A DNA stretch of 64,000 nt from positions 1 through 64,000 of the forward strand of contig NZ_CAMLHC010000038.1 in assembly GCF_946479755.1 (NCBI RefSeq). The letters run 5' to 3'. The number at the start of each line of letters is the position of its first letter. Within the stretch, counting starts at the first letter, position 1. Below the pieces are notes generated by a model, which was not told the origin of the DNA, made no database searches, and worked only from the letters and a program-made list of their open reading frames with translations. Source of the stretch: an uncultured Chitinophaga sp. GTDB lineage: Bacteria > Bacteroidota > Bacteroidia > Chitinophagales > Chitinophagaceae. The position numbers and the translations under genes are program-made. Shown in pieces: positions 7,561 to 15,943 of this stretch.

Positions 7561-8367
7561 ATGAAAGGTATATCCCGGATCATTATGAGCGCAGCCCTGG
7601 CGCTGCCTTTTTCACAGCCGCTGCTGGCGCAGCAGTCAGGCACTATTGTTTACGAGGTGACTGCTAAAACAGATCCCGAACGGATGCGCGGGTTCCAGCG
7701 TGGCGGTGGCGACGGCGATGATGCCCCGCAGGTCCCCGATGTGATCACCTTCAAACAAACGCTCACTTTTAATAACGGTCATGCTAAACTGGCCACAGAA
7801 AGGCCCGATTTCGGCAATGCCGGCGGCCGCTGGGGCGGCAGAGCCCGCAGAGATACCAGTAACGCGTCCGCACAGGGGCCCGGCATGGGCCAGCGCAGAA
7901 TGGGAGGTATGATGGGCCGCGGCAATACACAGTACTTTGACCTGACCAATAAAAAGGTGCTGCATGTTTTCAGCACTTTCGGCGAAGACCGTAAAACCTA
8001 CTACAGCGAAGAGGATTTTATCGTTGCCGCTGATACCAAAACCAGCGAGAAGACAAAGAAAATAGCAGGCTACACCTGCAAAAAGGCCACCGTCAAGCTG
8101 AAAGATGATACCTACACGGTATGGTACACCACGGAACTGCCATTCAGTTTCTCCCCGATCAACGGATTATTGCCGGAAGCCAACGCCGTAGTACTGGTAG
8201 CCGAAGGCGGCAAACGTGCCTTCAATGCCTCCAGCGTGAACCTGCAGGCCGTTACAGATACGGACCTCAGCATCCCGGCAGGAGCAGAGAAAATCAGCCA
8301 GGAACAAATGCGGGACATCAGGCAACAGGAGATGGAGAAATTACGTAAGCGGCAACCCCAAATGTAA
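7561..8367 (+). CDS. Secreted GLPGLI-like protein with Gly/Met-rich insert
   Basis: A 268-residue exported protein with a signal peptide ending near LLAQQ (residue 25). It shows hallmarks of the GLPGLI family of Bacteroidota: an opening beta strand (GTIVYEVTAK), IAGYTCKKATVKL at about 168-180, VWYTTELPFSFSPI at 187-200 and then GLLPEANAVVLVAE in place of the usual GLPGLIL. Two low-complexity stretches interrupt it: RGGGDGDD (47-54) and a Gly/Arg/Met-rich segment at about 88-121 (GPGMGQRRMGGMMGRG). Function of the family is not established; members usually sit next to an outer-membrane beta-barrel gene, as here (40-bp gap, likely operon). The ATG at 7561 is chosen over an upstream TTG. Confidence 0.8.
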   Translation: MKGISRIIMSAALALPFSQPLLAQQSGTIVYEVTAKTDPERMRGFQRGGGDGDDAPQVPDVITFKQTLTFNNGHAKLATERPDFGNAGGRWGGRARRDTSNASAQGPGMGQRRMGGMMGRGNTQYFDLTNKKVLHVFSTFGEDRKTYYSEEDFIVAADTKTSEKTKKIAGYTCKKATVKLKDDTYTVWYTTELPFSFSPINGLLPEANAVVLVAEGGKRAFNASSVNLQAVTDTDLSIPAGAEKISQEQMRDIRQQEMEKLRKRQPQM

Positions 8368-8406
8368 AAATTCATCCTATCTTACCTTTTCGCGCGAACC
8401 TCCATT

Positions 8407-11280
8407 ATGAAAAAATTTATACAGCTCTTGCTGGTACTGAGTTTGGGAGTCATCTGCTCCCAGGCTCAGGCACAGCAAGGAAAGATTAAGGGACAGTTAA
8501 CAGATCAGAGCACCAGGGAAGCCATGCCCGCGGCCACCGTGGTATTACTGCACGCCAAAGACTCTACCGTGGCCAATACGGCCATCACCGACAACAAAGG
8601 GAATTTCGAGATCACTCATATTGCCAACGGTGACTATCGCCTTTTTATCAGCTTCCTCGGCTATAAAGCCATCAATAAACCCGTAAAAATCACGGACGAA
8701 ACACCATCGCTCACACTGGGCACGCTGGGCATGGAACTCAAAGGCGTAAACCTCAATGCCGTAGAAATCAAAGACGAAAAACCACCCATCGTGGTGAAAA
8801 AAGATACCCTCGAATTTAATGCAGACGCCTTCAAAACCCGCGATAACGCAGTAGTAGAAGACCTGCTCAAAAAACTGCCCGGTGTTACCGTGGATAAAGA
8901 CGGCGCCATCACGGCACAAGGAGAAACCGTTACCAAAGTATACGTGGACGGCAAACCATTCTTCGGCACAGACCCCAAGATGGCCACCAAAAACCTCCCC
9001 GCCAACATCATCGACAAAGTACAGATCATCGACAAAAAATCCGATCAGGCTGAATTCACAAAAGTCGATGACGGGCAGACAGAAAAAGCGATCAACATCA
9101 CCATTAAAAAAGATAAAAAGAAAGGCCTGTTTGGCCGCGCCTCCGCAGGCTACGGTACAGACGACCGCTTCTCCACCGCCTTTAACATCAACCGCTTTCG
9201 CGATAACCAGCAAATGAGCCTCATCGGCGGCGGCAATAACATTAACAGTACCGGCTACTCGATCCGCGACCAGATGAGTTTCAGCCCCGCCGGCGGCGGC
9301 GGTGGCGGCGGCCGTGGGAGAGGAGGTCGCGGCGGTGGCGGTGGTATGGCCGTTACACTGGGCGGTGGTGGCGGCGGTGGCAATGCCAACCCCGGCATTA
9401 CCCGCAACTGGAACGCAGGCCTCAACTTCAGCGAAGACTTCAACAAAAAGGTACAGTTCAGCGGCAGCTACTTCTTTAACGATACCAAAACCAACCTGGC
9501 GCAACAAACGTCCAGGCAAACCTTTGCCGGCAACAGCACCACTTTCTATAACGAAAACTCTGCCTCGCAGACAGACAACAGCAACAACCGCCTCGATGCC
9601 CGCGTGGAATACGAGATAGACTCCATGCACTCACTGGTGTTTTCACCTTCGTACTCCCTTACGAACGGCAACAGCTTCAGCTCCCGCGACTACCAGACGC
9701 TGAACAACAACAAAGACACGGTCAACAAAGGCACTACCACCAACGACGGCCAGGGAAACAACCAGAACATCGGCGGGTCGCTGCTGTTCAGGAAACGGTT
9801 TAAAACACCCGGCCGCTCCCTCAGCCTCAACCTGACGTACAATACCAGCATTAATGATCAGCAGAACTTCAACAAGTCCAGCGTTTATTATTTCGCCAAC
9901 GACAGCCTGTCAACGTTCAATCAGAACAACCAGATCAACACCACCAGCAAAAATGCCGGCGCCAACCTCACCTACACCGAGCCTTTAGGCCGGGATAAAT
10001 ACCTCGAGGCCAACTACGGCTTTACCAACTACAAAAGCGACAGTAAAAAATATACGTACGACTATGATGAAAGCAAGGGTATATACGATCAGCTCAACGA
10101 TTCGCTGAGCAACGCGTTTACCAACAACACGCTCAATCAGCAGGCCGGCGTGGCTTTCCGCACCACCAAACTGAAGTATGATTACTCCATCGGGGTGAAC
10201 GTGTTGTTCAACAATCTCGATAACACCACCTATTCTTTCCGTACAAAGAGAGACAGCGTCATACATCAGCGTACCGTTAACTTCGCGCCCAACGCCAGTT
10301 TCAACTACACGTTCGCAAAGAACAAACGGTTACGCATAAACTATAACGGCAACACCCAGCAGCCTACCGTGCAACAGCTGCAGCCCGTGCCGGACAACAG
10401 TAATGCGTTGTATGTTCAGGAAGGTAACCCTGACCTGAAACCGTCTTTCAACAATACCCTGCGTATTAACTATAACCAGTTCAACAATACAACTTTCAGG
10501 GGCATGTTTGCGATGCTGAGGGGCTCTTTCGGCTCCAATAAGATCGTCAACTCCACCCGGCTGGACACCGCTACAGGCAAGACCTTCAGCAAGCCGGTAA
10601 ACGTAAATGGGTATTACAGCCTCAGTGGTATGCTGCACAACTCTATCCCACTGTCACGCACACCCGGCCAGAACCTGAACACCGGTACCATGATCGGCTA
10701 CAGCCGCGATGTAAACATGACACAGGGCGTCATGAACTATAAAAACACGTTTCAACTGACGCAGTCCGTAAACGTGAGCTATATGTACAAAGAGCTGTTT
10801 GACGCCGCTTTGGGTGGCAGCGTAAGTTATAACGCCACCTCCTATACGTTGCCGTCTACGCCCAACACGCAATACTTTGACTATAACTTCAACGCAGATG
10901 TGAATTTCAATCTGCCGCTGGGCTTTATGGTAGGCTCAGACATCACGTGCACGCTCAGCAGAGGCCGTACTGCAGGCTACAACCTGACTTCCACCATGTG
11001 GAACGCCAACATATCCAAATATGTGTTCCCGAAGAAACAGGGCATGATAAAGATACAGGGCTTCGATCTGCTGCGGCAGTATGTAGCCGTTTCCCGCGAC
11101 GTAAGCGATAACTATATTGAAGACGTTCGTTCCAATGTGCTGCAGCAGTACTTTATGATCAGCTTCACTTATTTCCTCAATAAATTTGGTGGTAATAACA
11201 AAGGGAACAATGCAGAGAGAGGTATGCGGATGATGGGGCCACGTGGCGGCCAGGGAGGATTCCGGGTAAACCACTTTTAA
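8407..11280 (+). CDS. Outer-membrane beta-barrel protein with CarboxypepD-like N-domain
   Basis: A 957-residue outer-membrane protein. A signal peptide (cleavage around AQAQ, residue 22) is followed by a carboxypeptidase-regulatory-like beta-sandwich (about 25-115, KIKGQLTDQSTREAMPAATV), a plug-like segment with VEDLLKKLPGVTVDKDGAIT (about 145-235), and a long beta-barrel of the OMP_b-brl_3 type to the C-terminus. No TonB box is evident. A glycine/arginine-rich run lies at about residues 294-328 and a second Gly/Met-rich tail precedes the last residues (RGMRMMGPRGGQGG). It follows the GLPGLI-like gene by 39 bp and is probably co-transcribed. Cargo or ligand unknown. Confidence 0.85.
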   Translation: MKKFIQLLLVLSLGVICSQAQAQQGKIKGQLTDQSTREAMPAATVVLLHAKDSTVANTAITDNKGNFEITHIANGDYRLFISFLGYKAINKPVKITDETPSLTLGTLGMELKGVNLNAVEIKDEKPPIVVKKDTLEFNADAFKTRDNAVVEDLLKKLPGVTVDKDGAITAQGETVTKVYVDGKPFFGTDPKMATKNLPANIIDKVQIIDKKSDQAEFTKVDDGQTEKAINITIKKDKKKGLFGRASAGYGTDDRFSTAFNINRFRDNQQMSLIGGGNNINSTGYSIRDQMSFSPAGGGGGGGRGRGGRGGGGGMAVTLGGGGGGGNANPGITRNWNAGLNFSEDFNKKVQFSGSYFFNDTKTNLAQQTSRQTFAGNSTTFYNENSASQTDNSNNRLDARVEYEIDSMHSLVFSPSYSLTNGNSFSSRDYQTLNNNKDTVNKGTTTNDGQGNNQNIGGSLLFRKRFKTPGRSLSLNLTYNTSINDQQNFNKSSVYYFANDSLSTFNQNNQINTTSKNAGANLTYTEPLGRDKYLEANYGFTNYKSDSKKYTYDYDESKGIYDQLNDSLSNAFTNNTLNQQAGVAFRTTKLKYDYSIGVNVLFNNLDNTTYSFRTKRDSVIHQRTVNFAPNASFNYTFAKNKRLRINYNGNTQQPTVQQLQPVPDNSNALYVQEGNPDLKPSFNNTLRINYNQFNNTTFRGMFAMLRGSFGSNKIVNSTRLDTATGKTFSKPVNVNGYYSLSGMLHNSIPLSRTPGQNLNTGTMIGYSRDVNMTQGVMNYKNTFQLTQSVNVSYMYKELFDAALGGSVSYNATSYTLPSTPNTQYFDYNFNADVNFNLPLGFMVGSDITCTLSRGRTAGYNLTSTMWNANISKYVFPKKQGMIKIQGFDLLRQYVAVSRDVSDNYIEDVRSNVLQQYFMISFTYFLNKFGGNNKGNNAERGMRMMGPRGGQGGFRVNHF

Positions 11281-11282
11281 CA

Positions 11283-11362
11283 TTTTTTGATTTTCGATTT
11301 TTTGATTTTGGAAATTTCAGTACACTCACAATCTCAAAATCAAAAAATCGAAAATCAAAAAA
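11283..11362. repeat. Perfect 28-bp stem hairpin between convergent genes
   Basis: Arms at 11283-11310 and 11335-11362 are perfect reverse complements over 28 nt, made of TTTTGATTTTCGATTT words, with a 24-nt loop. The element fills the space between the stop codons of the outer-membrane protein (11280) and the small membrane protein (11370). Probably a bidirectional terminator. Confidence 0.9.
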
Positions 11363-11369
11363 TTTAAAG

Positions 11370-11654
11370 TTACCGCATAGAAACGGTCCTTCTGCCCGCC
11401 CAGATACGTTTTACAATCCATGCCACGGTGAACGTGGGGATGAAATCCGTTCCGGGGAACAGTTCTTCCAAAAAGTTAAAGGCACTACCAAAAGTACCAA
11501 CGGGGCCACCAAACATGCGGTAAAAGATAATTGCTGAAATCGGGGCCCAGATCACATCGCTGACATCACCCAAAACCGGTACGGCATAACTCGCACAACC
11601 AATCAGGTCCATCAGGATACAGAGCCATAAACTTGGGGTATATTTTTTTTCCAT
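11370..11654 (-). CDS. Small membrane protein
   Basis: A 94-residue protein with hydrophobic segments at about 9-28 (LWLCILMDLIGCASYAVPVL), 32-47 and a weaker one near 70-85, ending in a basic tail (KRIWAGRRTVSMR), consistent with an inner-membrane protein. I do not recognise a named family with certainty. A Shine-Dalgarno-like GGAGG lies about 5-10 nt before the ATG, which is unusual in this genome and supports the start. Confidence 0.7.
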   Translation of the reverse strand: MEKKYTPSLWLCILMDLIGCASYAVPVLGDVSDVIWAPISAIIFYRMFGGPVGTFGSAFNFLEELFPGTDFIPTFTVAWIVKRIWAGRRTVSMR

Positions 11655-11855
11655 TTCAACCTCCGCTTTTCAATACATAAACAAAATGCTTACCAAAATA
11701 GCTTGCTGATATAAAGGTAAGATTTTCAGGCCGTTTGCCTCCAAAAAATCCTATGACAACCTGTCGGAGACCTTTCCTGTCGCCAGGTTTCAGTAAGTGT
11801 TGCAAATACGCTTATTTTCGATTAAATTGATGCCACTTAAAGCACACTGAAAATT

Positions 11856-12752
11856 ATGCACGAGGAAAACTCCCGCCGCGACATGATCAAAAAAGTAGCG
11901 ACTATGGCACTGGCATCTACCGCCTTATCTTCCCTTTCAGAAAGGGTAGCGGCTCACGACAAAGCCGTTGGAGAACCGCTGAAAGGAAAAATCAACCACT
12001 CCGTATGTGCGTGGTGTTATGATGATATTCCGCTGGCCGATCTCTGTGTGGCCGCCAAAAAAATCGGCATTCCGTCGATCGACCTGGTAGACCCGAAGGA
12101 TTTTGCCATTTTGAAAAAACAGGACATGACCTGCGCCATGGTGGCCAGCAATGGCCCGGAGTGGGGCATCACCCGGGGGTTCAACAACCCCGCCCACCAC
12201 GATAAACTGGAAACGTATTTCCGGCATTATATCGATGAAACAGCCAAAGCCGGTTTCTCCAATCTCATCTGCTTCTCCGGCAACCGCAATGGCCTCAGCG
12301 ACGAGCAGGGGATCCTGAACTGCACAAAAGGGCTGCAGCGTATTATCAGCTACGCAGAAAAGAAAAAGGTGACCCTCGTGATGGAGCTGCTGAACAGTAA
12401 GGTAGATCACCACGACTATCAGTGCGATCATACCGCCTGGGGCGTAGCCCTCTGTAAATCAGTAGGTTCCGAAAACTTTAAACTGCTGTACGATATCTAC
12501 CACATGCAGATCATGGAAGGAGACGTTATCCGCAACATCCGTGATCATCATCAATACATCGCGCACTATCATACCGGCGGCGTTCCGGGACGTCACGAAA
12601 TAGACGAAACACAGGAGCTGTATTACCCCGCCATTATGAAAGCCATTCACGAAACAGGCTTCAAAGGATATGTGGCGCAGGAGTTCATTCCGTCCCGCCC
12701 CGATAAACTGGCTTCTCTGAGTAATGCCGTTCACATCTGCGACATCGCATAA
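11856..12752 (+). CDS. Hydroxypyruvate isomerase-like TIM-barrel protein
   Basis: A 298-residue sugar-phosphate isomerase/epimerase-type TIM barrel (AP endonuclease 2 fold), closest to the Hyi family that interconverts hydroxypyruvate and tartronate semialdehyde. Candidate metal or substrate ligands are seen in LVMELLNSKVDHHDYQ, LLYDIYHMQIMEGD, HYHTGGVPGRHEID and YVAQEFIP. The N-terminus has a twin-arginine-like stretch (SRRDMIKK followed by a hydrophobic segment), so export by Tat is likely; many exported Bacteroidota members of this fold are annotated only as isomerases of unknown substrate. The gene stands alone. Confidence 0.8.
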   Translation: MHEENSRRDMIKKVATMALASTALSSLSERVAAHDKAVGEPLKGKINHSVCAWCYDDIPLADLCVAAKKIGIPSIDLVDPKDFAILKKQDMTCAMVASNGPEWGITRGFNNPAHHDKLETYFRHYIDETAKAGFSNLICFSGNRNGLSDEQGILNCTKGLQRIISYAEKKKVTLVMELLNSKVDHHDYQCDHTAWGVALCKSVGSENFKLLYDIYHMQIMEGDVIRNIRDHHQYIAHYHTGGVPGRHEIDETQELYYPAIMKAIHETGFKGYVAQEFIPSRPDKLASLSNAVHICDIA

Positions 12753-12847
12753 TATTTTGTTATTCAGGCATTTGGTTATTTTTTTACTGGCAGCCGTGAG
12801 ACCGCACTCAATAAAAAGATAACCAAATGTCTAAATGACAAAATGTT
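12751..12847. repeat. Long hairpin with G-T-compatible differences
   Basis: Arms 12751-12787 and 12811-12847 (37 nt each, 23-nt loop) have 31 Watson-Crick pairs; four of the six remaining positions would be G-U in RNA and two are C-A. The words are CATTTGGTTATTTT and ATTTTGT. The left arm overlaps the stop codon of the isomerase-like gene and the right arm ends 4 nt before the permease promoter box. Confidence 0.85.
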
Positions 12848-12851
12848 GTCC

Positions 12852-12859
12852 TACTTTTG
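12852..12859 (+). promoter_or_regulatory. -7 box of the permease gene
   Basis: TACTTTTG matches TAnnTTTG exactly and lies 34 nt upstream of the ATG at 12894. It overlaps codons that an upstream ATG at 12843 would use, so it argues for the later start. Confidence 0.6.
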
Positions 12860-12893
12860 CGCCCAATTAGTCCACCAAACAAGTAGGGTATTA

Positions 12894-14354
12894 ATGAAAC
12901 AATACTACAAAAAACCACTGGGCTGGCTCTTACAGGAGTCCGGAGAAGAGACCGGCCATGGCCTGAAACGTACGCTGAGCGGCTTTCAGCTGGTCATGCT
13001 GGGCCTCGGGGTTATCATCGGCGCCGGTCTGTTTTCCCTGACAGGCCTGGCAGCAGGCAACAACGCCGGTCCGGCGGTCACCATCTCCTTTGTGGTAGCT
13101 GCCGTAGGCTGTGCCTTTGCAGGCTTGTGTTATGCTGAATTTGCCGCCATGATCCCCGTGGCAGGCAGCGCCTATACCTACGCCTACACCACCATGGGAG
13201 AGATGCTCGCCTGGATCATCGGCTGGGACCTGGTGCTGGAGTTCTCCGTAGGCGCCGCCACTGTGTCTATCAGCTGGTCCAACTACCTGGTGGAATTCCT
13301 TGCCGGCTACGGTATCTACCTGCCGCCCCGGCTGGTGCATTCACCTTTTGAAACGATCACCCTTCCCGGCGGGGAAGTGGTGCACGGGCTGTTTAACCTG
13401 CCCGCAGCGCTGGTAGTCATCCTCATGTCCTACATCCTGATGCGCGGCACCAAAGGTTCCGCTATCTGGAACGCAGTGGTGGTATCTCTCAAAGTGGGCG
13501 TTGTACTGGTATTTATAGCCCTTGGGTGGAAGTATATACAACCGGCCAACCTCGTACCTTATATTCCGAAAAATACCGGGGAAATGGGCCATTTCGGCTG
13601 GTCTGGCATCCTGCGGGGAGCAGGGGTAGTCTTCTTTGTCTTCCTCGGCTTCGACATCGTGAGCACAGCAGCGCAGGAAACCAAAAACCCGAAGCGTAAC
13701 ATGCCGATCGGTATTCTCGGTTCACTGGCCATCTGTACAGTGCTGTTTATCTTGTTTTCTCACGTGATGACCGGCCTGGCTCCCTACACCGAGTTCAAAA
13801 ACAGCGGCGCGCCGGTGGCCATCGCCATATCCCACACTCCTTTCAAATGGCTGGGCCAACTAGTGGTACTGGCGATCATCATCGGTTATACTTCCGTGAT
13901 CATGGTAGACCTCTGGGGCCAGTCACGCGTATTCTATTCGATGTCCAAAGACGGGCTGCTGCCTAAAATATTCTCTGAGATACATCCCCGCTTCCGCACC
14001 CCGTGGAAGTCGAATATCCTCTTCTGTGTGTTCATCAGCTTATTCACCGCGCTGGTACCTATCAAGGTGGTAGGGGAGATGACCAGCATCGGCACGCTGC
14101 TGGCTTTTGTGATTGTCTGCGCCGGCGTATGGATATTGCGTTATACCATGCCCGACGCGCCGCGGCCGTTCAAAACGCCATGGGTGCCTTTTGTGCCGAT
14201 CATGGGTATACTGACTTGTGTGGGTATGATGGTCTTCCTTCCGCTGGACACCTGGTTAAGGCTGATTATCTGGATGGCAATAGGGATGGTCATCTATTTC
14301 TGCTACGGTAAAAAACACAGCCGGGTAAGGCGGGAGCTCAACGCCGGTCAGTAG
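12894..14354 (+). CDS. APC-family amino acid permease
   Basis: A 486-residue cytoplasmic-membrane transporter of the amino acid-polyamine-organocation superfamily, similar in pattern to the cationic amino acid transporters and YfnA. TM1 carries the conserved substrate-site glycines (GLGVIIGAGLFSLTGLAAG), followed by about 12 predicted TM segments, with the family motif GFDIVSTAAQETKNPKRNMP between TM6 and TM7 and QSRVFYSMSKDGLLP later. Substrate not determinable. It has its own promoter and overlaps the convergent acetyltransferase gene by 7 bp. Confidence 0.9.
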   Translation: MKQYYKKPLGWLLQESGEETGHGLKRTLSGFQLVMLGLGVIIGAGLFSLTGLAAGNNAGPAVTISFVVAAVGCAFAGLCYAEFAAMIPVAGSAYTYAYTTMGEMLAWIIGWDLVLEFSVGAATVSISWSNYLVEFLAGYGIYLPPRLVHSPFETITLPGGEVVHGLFNLPAALVVILMSYILMRGTKGSAIWNAVVVSLKVGVVLVFIALGWKYIQPANLVPYIPKNTGEMGHFGWSGILRGAGVVFFVFLGFDIVSTAAQETKNPKRNMPIGILGSLAICTVLFILFSHVMTGLAPYTEFKNSGAPVAIAISHTPFKWLGQLVVLAIIIGYTSVIMVDLWGQSRVFYSMSKDGLLPKIFSEIHPRFRTPWKSNILFCVFISLFTALVPIKVVGEMTSIGTLLAFVIVCAGVWILRYTMPDAPRPFKTPWVPFVPIMGILTCVGMMVFLPLDTWLRLIIWMAIGMVIYFCYGKKHSRVRRELNAGQ

Positions 14355-14893
14355 TGCTTCCAGTCCTGCCGCAGCACACCCATCACTACCATGTCCACAA
14401 ACTGGCCATGCAGCTTGGCATTGTGCCGCAGAATACCTTCGCGGGTGAATCCCAGCTTAATAGGGATTTGCCCGCTACGCTCGTTCTGTAACACGAACCG
14501 GATCTCTATTTTATTCAACCGCAGTTTTTTGAAAGCATAGGAGATCAGCGCCCGGCAGGCCGCTGTGGCAATACCTTTCCCCTGAAAAGATTCTCCAACC
14601 CAATAACCGATTTCCGCTTTTTGTACCTGGTGGTCCCACCCGTGAAGGTCCATCACGCCGCATAAATGATGCTGGTACCAAATGCCCAGCGCAATGGCTT
14701 CCTGTTCTTCCGCTTTGCGCTGCATCATCTGGATGAAACGGGCGCTGTGCTCTTCATTGGTATTGTAATCCACCCAGGGCAGGAACTTGCGCAGGCTTTT
14801 CCGGGAGGCATCCAGCTGTTTGTATACCAGGGGGGCGTCCTGCATGGTGAGTTGCCGCAGGTAAATATCTTCATTGACAGGTATATCTAACAT
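14348..14893 (-). CDS. RimJ/RimL-type GNAT N-acetyltransferase
   Basis: A 181-residue GNAT protein of the RimJ/RimL (Acetyltransf_3) group, using acetyl-CoA to acetylate a protein N-terminus or small molecule. Typical features are IYLRQLTMQDAPLVY at the N-terminus, the beta4 strand AEIGYWVGESFQGKGIATAACRAL with the acetyl-CoA binding QGKGIA loop, and IEIRFVLQNERSGQIPIKLGF. Target unknown. Its 3' end overlaps the permease gene tail-to-tail. Confidence 0.88.
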   Translation of the reverse strand: MLDIPVNEDIYLRQLTMQDAPLVYKQLDASRKSLRKFLPWVDYNTNEEHSARFIQMMQRKAEEQEAIALGIWYQHHLCGVMDLHGWDHQVQKAEIGYWVGESFQGKGIATAACRALISYAFKKLRLNKIEIRFVLQNERSGQIPIKLGFTREGILRHNAKLHGQFVDMVVMGVLRQDWKHY

Positions 14894-14977
14894 AACCGGA
14901 ATTAAAGTGGGGGATAAACCTACGAATAAAATTATGAATTGCGAATTTATTGATGATAGATCCCTTGCAAAATAAAA

Positions 14978-14999
14978 GGCAGATCAATAATGATCTGCC
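14978..14999 (-). terminator. Terminator of the lipoprotein gene
   Basis: A perfect 9-bp stem (GGCAGATCA at 14978-14986 with TGATCTGCC at 14991-14999) and an ATAA loop; on the minus strand it is followed by TTTTATTTT. It lies about 40 nt after the stop at 15042. Confidence 0.8.
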
Positions 15000-15041
15000 G
15001 TCATTTTATCACACTTAAAATCTGTCTTTTATCCACTGTTG

Positions 15042-15668
15042 TTAGTTTTGCGCCAGCAGGTTTCTCTTCGTCATATCTTTCACTACCTGCTGTGCATACA
15101 ATACCGCCATTCTTGCTGTAGACGGCGGGTCAAAAGATTGTGATTGTACAGAGTACAGCAACTGGCCGCTCTTCAGGTCGTACAGGTTACCTTCCCACTG
15201 ATACCTGGTGCTGTAGGTAACATACCCCGGACCGTAATAGTTATTGTACCAACGGGAGTAGTAAGGCCAGAATCCCCAATAACCATAAGGAGAATAGGCA
15301 TATCCCGGTGTATAACTTTTTTCTCTGCCTTTATCTACCATGACGATGGTCAGTACCTGACCGACATCGCTTCCCTGAAGTTTTCTGATGGCCTGTTTTT
15401 CACCCATTTTCATAAACTCGCCGGGACCGAATTCCTGTAATGCGGAGACAGCGTTATACCCTTTGCGCCTGAATTCTGCTACGGTGAAATCTTCCATCTG
15501 GCTTCTGAGTGCACGGTCCTTCTGAGGAACCAGCGCCATCACCATTATTTTCTGATCTTTCTGTAACTGCTGCGCGTTATTGGCGCGCCAGGAAGAAGTA
15601 ACTTTCGTACTGCACGCAGCCAAAGCCATTATCACTAATCCTGACAATATTAAACCCAGCTTTTTCAT
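15042..15668 (-). CDS. Lipoprotein with Tyr/Trp-rich loop (DUF4136-like)
   Basis: A 208-residue lipoprotein (signal peptide with lipobox LAAC, Cys19) that recalls DUF4136-type proteins: STKVTSSWRAN after the lipidated Cys, then KIMVMALVPQKDRALRSQMED and a GxxxV-type strand region. A striking aromatic segment lies at about residues 120-155 (YSPYGYWGFWPYYSRWYNNY), then YQWEGNLYDLKSGQLLYSVQ near the end. Function unknown. A strong Shine-Dalgarno (AAGGAGGG) sits about 5 nt before the ATG, rare for this genome, which suggests high expression. Confidence 0.8.
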   Translation of the reverse strand: MKKLGLILSGLVIMALAACSTKVTSSWRANNAQQLQKDQKIMVMALVPQKDRALRSQMEDFTVAEFRRKGYNAVSALQEFGPGEFMKMGEKQAIRKLQGSDVGQVLTIVMVDKGREKSYTPGYAYSPYGYWGFWPYYSRWYNNYYGPGYVTYSTRYQWEGNLYDLKSGQLLYSVQSQSFDPPSTARMAVLYAQQVVKDMTKRNLLAQN

Positions 15669-15775
15669 GGTTCCCTCCTTGTTTTTGTGTTATACCTGTT
15701 AGACGTGGCAGGAAGGAAAATGTAACAGCAACAAGATAGTTTTAACATTCCTATAACTGTGATGGTCATGCCTGA

Positions 15776-15943
15776 ACGATGATAGCCATGATGATCGCAG
15801 ATTTGCATGGTTGGGGGATATTAGGGGAACGATGAAACTAAAAAAGCCCTGTCTGTACAGACAGGGCTTTAAAAAATATATTTTTTACTACGCTATGATC
15901 TTCGCCAATCGGTTAAATCAGCAATAATCATGGCTATCACCGT
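15776..15943. repeat. Wide inverted repeat enclosing a terminator
   Basis: Arms 15776-15804 and 15915-15943 pair at 25 of 29 positions with a 110-nt spacer that contains the terminator palindrome at 15843-15870. The word TGATAGCCATGATTATTGCT is shared with the hairpin at 26768-26836. The right arm ends directly at the mqnC stop codon. Confidence 0.7.
15843..15870 (-). terminator. Terminator of mqnC
   Basis: A perfect 28-nt palindrome (12-bp stem, GTAC loop; core AGCCCTGTCTGTACAGACAG) flanked by A-runs on the left and A/T-runs on the right. On the minus strand it ends in TTTTT about 75 nt after mqnC. Confidence 0.85.

Noticed and set aside
9289..9390. Poly-glycine coding run as a possible sequencing artefact or repeat expansion
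   Set aside because: The codons vary (GGC, GGT, CGT, AGA), the frame stays open through a 957-residue protein, and matching Gly-rich inserts occur in the neighbour protein.
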